DNA from: Planctomycetota bacterium | Lineage (GTDB): Bacteria > Planctomycetota > Phycisphaerae > Sedimentisphaerales > Anaerobacaceae | Direction of reading: 5' to 3' | DNA length: 44,597 nt | Assembly (NCBI GenBank): GCA_014384025.1 | Contig: JACNGQ010000249.1 | Location: 1 to 44,597, forward strand | In this document: positions 16,491 through 25,110 of the stretch, in pieces | How positions within the stretch are numbered: position 1 is the stretch's first letter | Layout of the letters: the number at the start of each line of letters is the position of its first letter | The notes under the pieces: model-generated | Told to the model about the DNA's origin: nothing | What the model saw: only the letters and a program-made list of their open reading frames with translations | Database searches by the model: none | Made by a program: the position numbers and the translations under genes

Positions 16491-19430
16491 ATGAGCGGTC
16501 GAAGACAATTATACAAAGAAGCAGACCTTACATCCGATGATAATGACCGAAAAGCCGCCTTATTCACGACTAAAAGATGTGTGTTGCTGCTGCTGGCTGC
16601 GGCAATAATATTATCGCTTCTTTCATGGCAAACCCGGCAATCATATAAGCATATCAGAACGACAGAAATTCAACTCGCGCAGATTAGAGGTTTAGAGAGT
16701 TCTACTATGGGCCATGACGAGATGCTTAGTATGTCAGCTATTATGGCCGCGGTCACCGAAATTTATGATTGGGAAACTCGATACAGGGAATTCGATCCAC
16801 GATTAAAAGCTGTTGTTAAGGAAATTCGACATGTTTTTAATACAAATACTGTGGATGCTAAAGATGCCGAGGAAGGTCTTAGGATTTTTGTAGATGACAA
16901 ACTTGACTCAATGGAGAATAAGGCCCTTGAATTAGTGAGTCAGAGAAAATATAACGATGCCGCCGCTTTACTCCAAAGTCCGGAGTATGAAGAACAAAAG
17001 CAGGCGTATAATCGTGGAATGAAAGAATTCTTCATAAATGCACACAGTGTTTTAATAGATCGGCGTAACAGTCATCAGCGAAAGTTTCTGGGAGCTTTTA
17101 CAGCGGGAAACATCATTTTTCTGGTAATCGTCCTTGCCTGGCTTGTTTTATACAAAAAGCGAAAAAATCATCATAATAAAAAATCAAAAGCAAAAGAAGA
17201 GTTTAATGTTTTTGCTCATGAATGGCACAAAACTTTTAACGCCATTACCGATGGCGTTTGTATCATTGATAAGGATGAAGACAAAATACTTCAATGCAAC
17301 AGCGCTATGACGCGTTTCCTGAAGAGGCCGTATAATGATATTATTGGCCGAAGCTGCTGTGAACTCCTTCACAATTCGTCAGAACCAGTAAACAGGTGCC
17401 CATTGACTCGCATGTATGAATCCGGCCGCAGTGAGACAAAAGAATTTGAAATAGGTGACAAATGGCTAAATATAAAGGTAGATCCTTTAATAGACAGCGA
17501 TGAGAATCTTGTTGGAGCTGTTCATATCATATCTGATATCACTGAGGAAAGGAAAGCAAGCAGAGCGTTACAAGACAGCGAAAACAAGTTCAGGCTGGCA
17601 TTTGCCAATGCACAGGATGCTATTGTGTGGATAGATGTCGGCAGCGGTGTTATCACAAACTGCAACAAGGCAGCCGAGGAACTATTCGAAAGAGGAAGAA
17701 AGCAGCTCGTAGGGCAACATCATACCTCACTCTACCCTGAGGACAAAGCTGAACATTATCATAGTTTATTAGTTCAATCCGGCAACGACCCAAAAAGCAA
17801 TATTGAAGCAGAAATCCTGACAGTAAACGGCGATAAAAGAACGGTAACTATTGCTGTTTCAACAATGGAGGTTGACAGGAAGAAGATTTTACAGGGAATA
17901 ATAAGAGATATAACCGATAGCAAAAGAGCAATCGAAGAAATCAAAAATTTAGCTAAATTCCCGAGCGAAGATCCTAATCCTGTCCTTAGAATATCAGAAG
18001 ATTGTAAAATTCTGTACGCTAATGATGCCGGCTCACCTTTGCTCAAGACATGGCAGATTCAAGAAGATAATCTTCTTCCCGAGCTATGGCGCAAGAGGAT
18101 AAAGGATGCTTACGAGTCTGGAAGCAGTGTGACATATGAGCAGGATTGCAATGATAGTCTTACGTTTTTCATAACTTTGCAGCCTATAGTCGGATCAGGT
18201 TATGTAAACGCCTACGGCCTCGACATTACCAAGCTTAAAAAGTCTGAAAAGGAAAAGATGGAACTTGAACTTCAGCTCAGCCAAAAACAGAAGATGGAAG
18301 CTGTTGGTACGTTGGCCGGAGGTATTGCGCACGATTTCAACAATATTCTGGGTGCAATGCAGGGTTACCTGGAATTATCGCTCGATGATCTTCCGGAGGA
18401 CAATTCCGTTCGTGATCATCTCGAGCAAATAATGTGCTGCGTTAACCGCGCAGCAAAACTGGTGAAGCAAATATTAACGTTTAGCCGAAAAGACCAACAG
18501 GAACAGGAAAAAGAACCGTTACAGATTAGCTCTATCGTCAAGGAAGTTCTTGGCATGCTTCGTTCATCGTTACCAGCAACAATAAAAATCAGCCGGAAGA
18601 TTCAAGCGGACTCCAGTATGGTTCTTGCCGATTCAACACAAATCCATCAAGTGCTCGTAAATCTGTGTACAAATGCCTCACATGCAATGGGCAAGAATGG
18701 CGGTCTGTTGGAAGTCAGCCTTGACAATATCGTTCTTGAGTCGGAGACCAGAATCGGGGATGAGCATCTGAAGCCGGGTCACTACGTGAAGCTGAGTGTA
18801 AGTGATTCAGGCTATGGAATCGAGAAAGAAGTTATGGGCCGAATCTTTGAACCTTTCTTCACCACAAAGAAGGCGAATGAGGGGACAGGGTTAGGACTTT
18901 CGGTAGTTCACGGAATCATCAAAAGCCATAATGGAGCTATAACTGTTAGAAGTACGCCTGGAAAAGGCACAACCTTTGATATTTTCATTCCCCGGATTGA
19001 AAGCGATAAGTTTCAGGAATCCCAATCGTCGCAGTTGACAACCAAGGACAAGGAGCTAATACTCCTGGTGGACGCTGAAGAGATGATAATTAATGCTACA
19101 CGTCAAATATTGGAACGCCTCGGCTTTGATGTTATTACCAAGACGAGCAGTATCGATGCTTTGGAAATATTTCAAGAGGAACCTGATAAATTCGATCTTG
19201 TAATCACCGACCAGGTCATGCCAAATATGACCGGAACACAGTTGTCCGAAAAACTCATTTCAATCAGGCCGGATATTTCAATAATTCTATGCTCAGTATT
19301 TCCTGAGGATGTCTGTCTTGAGGAGGTTAAGAGAATAGGAATAAAAGAGTTTATTGCCAAACCGATCAGCAAAAAGCAAATAAATAAAATTATTCGGACG
19401 GTATTGGACAAAATCAGCGTAAAAACGTGA
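16491..19430 (+). CDS. Hybrid sensor histidine kinase (TM-sensor-TM, PAS x3, HisKA, HATPase, REC)
   Basis: A 979-residue inner-membrane kinase. TM1 is about 29-46 and TM2 about 201-221; between them is a helical extracytoplasmic sensor (about 50-200) with a motif around DEMLSMSA...WETRYREF. PAS-like domains follow at about 240-352, 362-478 and 485-582. The first PAS has GRSCCELLHN...CPL, a cysteine pattern seen in some PAS sensors. The HisKA phosphorylation site is GGIAHDFNN, His614. The HATPase N box is VNLCTNASHAM, with G boxes DSGYGIEK and GTGLGLSVVHG. The C-terminal receiver has Asp907 (ITDQVMP) and Lys957, but the usual acidic pair is VDAEE. There is no HAMP domain. It probably relays phosphate to a separate phosphotransferase or regulator. 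The signal is unknown. Confidence 0.9.
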   Translation: MSGRRQLYKEADLTSDDNDRKAALFTTKRCVLLLLAAAIILSLLSWQTRQSYKHIRTTEIQLAQIRGLESSTMGHDEMLSMSAIMAAVTEIYDWETRYREFDPRLKAVVKEIRHVFNTNTVDAKDAEEGLRIFVDDKLDSMENKALELVSQRKYNDAAALLQSPEYEEQKQAYNRGMKEFFINAHSVLIDRRNSHQRKFLGAFTAGNIIFLVIVLAWLVLYKKRKNHHNKKSKAKEEFNVFAHEWHKTFNAITDGVCIIDKDEDKILQCNSAMTRFLKRPYNDIIGRSCCELLHNSSEPVNRCPLTRMYESGRSETKEFEIGDKWLNIKVDPLIDSDENLVGAVHIISDITEERKASRALQDSENKFRLAFANAQDAIVWIDVGSGVITNCNKAAEELFERGRKQLVGQHHTSLYPEDKAEHYHSLLVQSGNDPKSNIEAEILTVNGDKRTVTIAVSTMEVDRKKILQGIIRDITDSKRAIEEIKNLAKFPSEDPNPVLRISEDCKILYANDAGSPLLKTWQIQEDNLLPELWRKRIKDAYESGSSVTYEQDCNDSLTFFITLQPIVGSGYVNAYGLDITKLKKSEKEKMELELQLSQKQKMEAVGTLAGGIAHDFNNILGAMQGYLELSLDDLPEDNSVRDHLEQIMCCVNRAAKLVKQILTFSRKDQQEQEKEPLQISSIVKEVLGMLRSSLPATIKISRKIQADSSMVLADSTQIHQVLVNLCTNASHAMGKNGGLLEVSLDNIVLESETRIGDEHLKPGHYVKLSVSDSGYGIEKEVMGRIFEPFFTTKKANEGTGLGLSVVHGIIKSHNGAITVRSTPGKGTTFDIFIPRIESDKFQESQSSQLTTKDKELILLVDAEEMIINATRQILERLGFDVITKTSSIDALEIFQEEPDKFDLVITDQVMPNMTGTQLSEKLISIRPDISIILCSVFPEDVCLEEVKRIGIKEFIAKPISKKQINKIIRTVLDKISVKT

Positions 19431-19699
19431 TTATGCGGTATTTTTCTGCTGTCCAATATCCAATCTACTAAGAATTCCTTCTCTTTTCCCTGTTTGTAGC
19501 TGTTGTTATTGTGAAACACAATGTCTTTTCGGACCAAGAAATCTATATGTATTCGCTCAGCATTATTAAGCTGAGGGGCGTTTTGTAATGCGTCTCTTAT
19601 GCTTTAATGGAGTACCAAAATAAATCTTATAACACATCAAAAAAAAACAAAGTACCCTACTTATAGAGCCGATAACAAAGAAAAACTGGAGGATATAAT

Positions 19700-20071
19700 A
19701 TGATGACAGAAAACATAATCTTACAAGAGCTTTACGTTATTTCCTTGTCGTTAACATCCACTGAGAAGTGGAGAGCCGCCGGTTCGTTTGCTTCTCACAC
19801 CAAAGTCGAAGGATTGTTCACTGTATTGGCGATGATTGCTCTAATTACAGCGATCATACTTTTGTTCTGGGTGTTTTCAAAGTACAGATGTTCTGAACAT
19901 GATCTTACAATTCAGATCACCGGATTATCAGTAAACAATATAAAACTACGGCAAAAGAACGACGAATTAACCATCACCAATGAAAAACTACAGCAGGAAA
20001 ATACCCAACTCGCCCGAGAAAAAATAGAGGCCCTGAAAAGCGTAATAGGCAGCGGAGCACCAACGACGTAA
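19700..20071 (+). CDS. Small membrane protein with C-terminal coiled coil, unknown function
   Basis: A 123-residue protein, not recognised as a known family. The start at 19700 is well supported by GGAGG seven bases upstream; a second ATG follows immediately. Residues about 40-62 are one hydrophobic membrane helix (LFTVLAMIALITAIILLFWVF). Residues about 70-115 are a strongly heptad-like coiled coil rich in N, L, E and K (KLRQKNDELTITNEKLQQEN). It sits 270 bases after the hybrid kinase on the same strand and ends before a strong terminator. It could be an accessory partner for the kinase or a stand-alone stress protein. The function is open. Confidence 0.7.
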   Translation: MMTENIILQELYVISLSLTSTEKWRAAGSFASHTKVEGLFTVLAMIALITAIILLFWVFSKYRCSEHDLTIQITGLSVNNIKLRQKNDELTITNEKLQQENTQLAREKIEALKSVIGSGAPTT

Positions 20072-20160
20072 ATCGTTAAGAAATAAAAACCTTGAATGAA
20101 TTGGGCAAAAAGACAGACGGCTATGGCCTTTTTTTGAAATTGACGTAATTATACTATAGG

Positions 20161-20197
20161 AAAAGAGCTGTAAGCAAAAAACTTACAGCTCTTTTTT
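20161..20197. terminator. Bidirectional rho-independent terminator
   Basis: AAAAGAGCTGTAAG (20161-20174) pairs perfectly with CTTACAGCTCTTTT (20182-20195) around a CAAAAAA loop, with T-runs on both strands. It lies between the rightward gene ending at 20071 and the leftward gene ending at 20254, so it can serve both convergent units. Confidence 0.92.
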
Positions 20198-20253
20198 CTG
20201 CGCTTTGCTAAGCTCACAGCAGAATCTTGTTAACTATTGCCGGGCCACCAACA

Positions 20254-22112
20254 TCACCAATTCCAGCTAATTATCCAGACATTATCAAAGCCGTAGAAGT
20301 ATTCACCGTCCGCACTATCATCAAACCGACCGATAACCATTATTTCCACCGGGCCATCCGTTACATCGGCCGTTACTTCGTCCTTGGAAAAGCATGCAAA
20401 GACGCTGACGCGTAAAATTCCGAAGCTGTACCATGTAACAATCCGTTGACTGATTGCCTCAATGCCGTGTGGACTATCACCGGGATACAGTATAAGCGGC
20501 TGGTCAATATCGATGTCTTCTACGGTTGTGCCTTCAGGGAAACGAATCACTGCTAATATTTGTTGCAGCCTGCCTTCACGGTTGATTATTGAAGGGATTA
20601 TGCAAAGGTTCCCTTCTGTGTCCACGATCCTCACAGTGGACTGGCAAGTCGATGAATTACCGGATGCATCCGTAGCCGTGAAAGTTACTACCGTATCACC
20701 GGGCGGGAATACATCCGGAGCGTTGTGGGTAATGGTCGGATCCGGATCGCAATTGTCAGTTGCCGAGGCGCCGTCCAGGAAGGTCTGGATTCTCTCGTCG
20801 TCAACTGGCACCCCATCTGGACCCACAATCGTAGTGTCTCCAGGACAGCTAATTTCAGGCGGAGTAGTGTCCACCACCGAAATTGTCACGGTGTCAGGCT
20901 CAGAATCCACCTGCCCGTCATTGACAACCAAGGTTATCACATAAGCAGGCTGACAACCGATTAGTGTTACGGTCGGAGTTGCACCAGTTACAGTGCCTCC
21001 GCCTTCGACAAATAGCCCTGTCCATGTATAAGAGGTTAATGGATCACTATCCGGGTCGGATGAGCCTGTACCATCCAATGTGACTTGTGTACCCTCTGGT
21101 GTTTGGTTGCACATTCAACTATTTGATCAGGGCCGGCGTGGGCAGCAGGAGGTTCGTTAGTTACCCAGCCATCTTGATCAGCCCATGGGTATTCATCCAG
21201 TACGCCATAGTCGTTCTTATATACGCCGGTTCCACCGTAATCGTCCCAGTAGTTACCGCCTATAGGTTCACCAAGGTTAAACACGTTGCCAGTGCTATCA
21301 GTCACAGAGGCATGTAATCCCACGGTATTGATGAAGTTATTATTGTAGATAAGATTGTTATCAGATCCGACTTTAATGCGGAGTCCTCTGTAATTGCCAG
21401 AGAGGGTATTATTCCTCAGATTGTTGTTATCAGAATTAGAAAGGAGTATTGCATACGCATCGTTGGTCTGAATATTAGAAGAAATAGTATTACCTGCTAT
21501 GGATCCGGAAAAATTACTACAGTTAAAGAGTCCTATTCCAACCTCATTATCGGTAATTGTGTTGTTTGTAAGGTCGTTATTGTTTGTGCAATCCTGGGCG
21601 TAGATTCCATATCCGTTCGTACTATTCCTGGTAGTGTTGCCTATAATATTATTGTAGCCGGCATTCTGCTGGAGCCAGATTCCAGCGTTTAAGCTCTGGT
21701 CGGCTGTGTTGCCTGTTACTAAATTATCGTTGGAGCCGGCGAGCCATATTCCATATTGGCATTTATCTAGAGTGTTGTTCGATATAGTGCAATTGTCGCA
21801 AAATCGAAGTGAAATTCCAACGCCACCTTCAAAAACTCTCAGATTCTTGACAATGATACCACTCCCTTGATCAATATCAACTCCTTCATCCAACCCTGGA
21901 GTCACTGTGTACCCGGCTCCATCGAGAGTCAGGCTACCCTCCACAATATTTAGGCCTTCGGCCACATCTTGGGTCAAGGTGTATATCCGGGCATCAGGAT
22001 CCCACGAGCCGACTGAGTTGTTTGTAGGGATGTCAATTGCGATAGCTGGTTGTATTCCAGCGGCCAGGAATGACAAAAGAATGACTGTTGCGTACAAATG
22101 TTTCTTTTTCAT
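20254..22112 (-). pseudogene. Secreted beta-helix/PKD/HYR surface protein, split by a one-base frameshift
   Basis: Two overlapping minus-strand frames belong to one protein of about 620 residues. The first part (from ATG 22112, with AAAGGAGAAA upstream) has a signal peptide and a right-handed parallel beta-helix of NosD type (repeats such as NTLDKCQYGIWL and NLVTGN). It then enters a PKD-like domain at PPAAHAGPDQIVECA and runs off frame near 21107-21110. The other frame resumes at NQTPEGTQVTLDGTGSSDPDSD and finishes the PKD-like domain. A HYR domain (ISCPGDTT...DNCDPDPT...VTFTATDASGN) and a C-terminal region of about 110 residues follow. Restoring one A in GCAACC (giving GCAAACC) would rejoin them. 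This is either a real inactivating mutation or a sequencing or assembly error. The intact product would be a surface adhesin or carbohydrate-binding protein. Confidence 0.85.
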
Positions 22113-22780
22113 GATTGATTTCTCCTTTCGAAATGCCTTCTTTCACAACGAGATTTATCTTGTTAGTTGAAAGCTGAACGTTTCAACCTCTCCGCTAATC
22201 TCATGAAAGAAGATGACCCGGAATTTGCTATACCCATAGAAATTCCTATTTACGACTACTCAGTAACATAACCGAGCACGACTTTTGATAATATGTCATT
22301 ATAAACCATTATAACTTACTATTTTCCAGTGGTTTATACCTACGAAAACACATATACTATCATTAAGGCGAATCTGAAATAGAAAATGTTGATTGTTAAT
22401 TTAAGAATTATTTAATTTTTTTGCTGATTTGCATATTTAGGAGAAACTGTCATTCCTTTTATACTTGCGACTCAGAGACCGCTACATGCAAAAATTTTAG
22501 CAAAAAATATTGGAAAGCCATCTTTTGTGAGTGTTTAGAAACGAGGTAACATTCGTTTTGATAGACATTTATGAAAGCCGGCACCAAATTTCATGGTCGG
22601 CTGTCCCTTGTTTCCCTGACGAGGGACATAAGAGAAAGACGTCCCATGGACATCACTACGAAACCAACTAACATATTTCCCCTTTTTCAAAGTTTCGATG
22701 TTCCGGTCCCGGGTGGACGTGAGAACGAATTAACAACAATAATTTCAATCAATTATTTAAGACCAATTAGGAATTGAATT
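22113..22780. other. Intergenic region between two leftward genes
   Basis: About 670 bases, AT-rich, with no credible gene. An 8-base perfect inverted repeat, ATAAACCA (22301-22308) and TGGTTTAT (22330-22337), lies about 190 bases upstream of the beta-helix gene and could be an operator or a hairpin. A 68-codon plus-strand frame at 22571-22777 has no ribosome site or family features. The promoter of the beta-helix gene should lie in the right part. Confidence 0.4.
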
Positions 22781-24718
22781 TCACAAAATATGATCTGCAG
22801 TTACCGGTAAGAGATTTTGTGAAGTCTTAGGATCCAGAGGTAAAAAGACAGTAAAAGTACTGCCCCGGCCTACCTCACTTTCGACTTCAATTCTGCCGCC
22901 GTGCCTGGTCACAATTTTGTGAACAATAGAAAGGCCTAAACCTGTCCCCTGCACCTCCTCACGTTGATGTTTTGCACGGTAAAAACGCTCAAATATCTTT
23001 GGAAGCTCATATTTAGGTATTCCGAAGCCTGTATCGCTGACGCTTATAACCAATTCTTCGTTTCGATGTCGGACATTAAGACAAGCCTGTCCCCCTTTAG
23101 GTGAGAATTTAATCGCGTTACCAATCAGATTTATTAAAACCTGAACAATTCTTTCACGGTCAAATTTTGCCTGGGGTATGTCCTCAGCAAACTCATACAT
23201 CAACTCAATGCCATTTTTCTCTGCGTAGAGAACCATTGTTTCATGCACTTCCAGTGCAATCTGTTTTATATCGTTATTCTGTATATGCAGTCCTATATTT
23301 TCTGCTTCAAGCTTCTGAAAATCCAAAATATTATTAATCATATTCCCAAGCCTGTCGACATTCCTTTTTGCAATATTCAGGAATTTCTTTTGTTTTTCAT
23401 TAATCCTACCGACTACTTCATCCAGGACAATAGCGATACCTTCTTTAATAGCAGCGAGCGGCGTCCGCAGCTCGTGAGAAACTGTAGATATAAACTGCGA
23501 TTTTATCTCCATTGTCTCTTTGAGCTTTTCTTCTGCTTTCCTGCGCTCGGTCATGTCCCTGATGATGGCTATCGAATTTATGCGTTCATCTTCAGGATTT
23601 TTAAAAACACTGAGCGAAACATCGACATCGATTATGCTGCCGTCTTTTCGAATCATCGTTGTTTCTATTAAATGGTGCTGCAATCCTTTTTGCTTAACAT
23701 TACAAGCTTTTATTTTCCCCCACGCATCCGGAGGGTAAAGTGAGCTTACCTGCCTGAGAAACAGGTCTTCCCTGTCCATACCCAGCAGATCCTCAGCAAA
23801 CTTGTTCCAGGATATGAGTTTATTCTGCTCATCCGCCATCGTGATAGCAACCGCCGAATTTTCGAAAATCAACCTGTACTTCTCTTCCGCTAATCGGTGC
23901 TCGCTCTCCATCTTTTTATGTTCGGTTATGTCGTCAATCACAACAACCACATGCTTGCAGCCATCCATAATTACCGGTTTTGCACTAACACGCAGCCATA
24001 GTGTAATTTTTTTCTCATTGATTTTAAGCGTAATATGGGCTTCAACATCGTGAACGGGTTTCCCCGAATCCAACACACTTTTCAACGTTTTATATAACGG
24101 ACATTCCTGACAAAGTTGACTGTTTCGGCACGCATTCTCATTGCAGGTGCTGTTAATACATCCCAGAACATTGCCGAGTTTATGATTAATAATATGATGA
24201 TATTCTTTTTGAACCAGTTGCTTGATAGTATCATTGGCTCGAGTAACAATCATATTCTCATCGATTAACAGCATAGAACCTGGTGCCGCATCAAATATTG
24301 CCTCAAGATTCCTTTTCTTCCTTTCAAGAGCTTCCTCCATTTTTTTGTGTTCGACAGCATTTTTGATTGTTTTCGGAATAGCTTTAAGATAATTTCGTTT
24401 GATATCTTTTGTAATATAATCATAAGCACCCCTCCGCCAGGCTTGCGTGGCAACTTCTTCATCACCCACCCCGGTAACAATTATAATTGGGATATCCTTA
24501 GTAAAATCCAGTATATTAAGTGCTGTACCGTCTCCCAGCGAATAATCAGAAACTATGGCGTCAAAATCTTCGCACGCCAATATGTTATGGGCTTGTGAAA
24601 CGGATGATGCTATTTTGCATTCATACAGAGGCTTTTCATCCTTTAGAAACCGCTCGAAAGCCATCTGGTCAAACCTGTCGTCTTCAATCAATAAAATTTT
24701 ATACCGTGTATCGTCCAT
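22781..24718 (-). CDS. Receiver-PAS-PAS sensor histidine kinase
   Basis: A 645-residue soluble kinase with no membrane segment. Residues 5-120 are an N-terminal receiver with acidic pair Asp13/Asp14, phosphoacceptor Asp58 (VSDYS) and Lys104. PAS1 (about 137-265) contains a cysteine cluster C187-x4-C192-x4-C197-x5-C203-x2-C206, which could bind metal or act as a redox switch. PAS2 spans about 275-392. HisKA has STVSHELRTP with His415. The HATPase has NLIGNAIKFSP, DTGFGIP and GTGLGLSIVHK. A receiver placed before the kinase core suggests it is controlled by another kinase, perhaps the hybrid kinase at 16491. It is divergent from the secretion operon that starts at 25111 and shares its upstream region. 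Confidence 0.9.
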   Translation of the reverse strand: MDDTRYKILLIEDDRFDQMAFERFLKDEKPLYECKIASSVSQAHNILACEDFDAIVSDYSLGDGTALNILDFTKDIPIIIVTGVGDEEVATQAWRRGAYDYITKDIKRNYLKAIPKTIKNAVEHKKMEEALERKKRNLEAIFDAAPGSMLLIDENMIVTRANDTIKQLVQKEYHHIINHKLGNVLGCINSTCNENACRNSQLCQECPLYKTLKSVLDSGKPVHDVEAHITLKINEKKITLWLRVSAKPVIMDGCKHVVVVIDDITEHKKMESEHRLAEEKYRLIFENSAVAITMADEQNKLISWNKFAEDLLGMDREDLFLRQVSSLYPPDAWGKIKACNVKQKGLQHHLIETTMIRKDGSIIDVDVSLSVFKNPEDERINSIAIIRDMTERRKAEEKLKETMEIKSQFISTVSHELRTPLAAIKEGIAIVLDEVVGRINEKQKKFLNIAKRNVDRLGNMINNILDFQKLEAENIGLHIQNNDIKQIALEVHETMVLYAEKNGIELMYEFAEDIPQAKFDRERIVQVLINLIGNAIKFSPKGGQACLNVRHRNEELVISVSDTGFGIPKYELPKIFERFYRAKHQREEVQGTGLGLSIVHKIVTRHGGRIEVESEVGRGSTFTVFLPLDPKTSQNLLPVTADHIL

Positions 24719-25110
24719 AATCTTAGCTTTAAGAACGTATCTCCTGTTTTGACATTAGAGAAGGAGACAAAATAATATCAATCATCGTCAAATAATAATG
24801 GCTACATCATTGAAATGGAGAAATATATATCTTCAAATGAGCGGGAATGCAGCAAGAACATGCAAAATTTACTTAAACGTTATCAGAGTCGAAACAAGGC
24901 TGTGAAGCGCTCGCAATAGTGATTCTCAGCATCAATAATGAAATAATACGGGAAGTTTTCATAAATGTGGTCAGTCGGTCATTCAGCCCTGCAGCTTCAT
25001 GTTATGCGAGTTAAGACTGCTTTTGGGGGTGTTTGTCTTTAAGTCGTTATGAGACAGTGCCGATACTGAATAAATACAAGTGAGTCTCTTTCGCGGTCTA
25101 ATTAAAACGA
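24719..25110. promoter_or_regulatory. Divergent promoter region of the PAS kinase and the secretion operon
   Basis: This 392-base spacer must drive the kinase leftward and the gspE-to-secretin operon rightward. No clear -10/-35 pair, riboswitch or inverted repeat stood out by eye, and no strong ribosome site precedes gspE. The call rests on the divergent layout alone. Confidence 0.45.

Noticed and set aside
22571-22777. 68-codon plus frame in the 22.1-22.8 kb spacer
   Set aside because: It has no ribosome site, unusual composition and no recognisable motif.
24719-25110. A c-di-GMP riboswitch upstream of the secretion operon
   Set aside because: Expected from pilus biology, but none of the conserved GEMM sequence elements could be found by eye.
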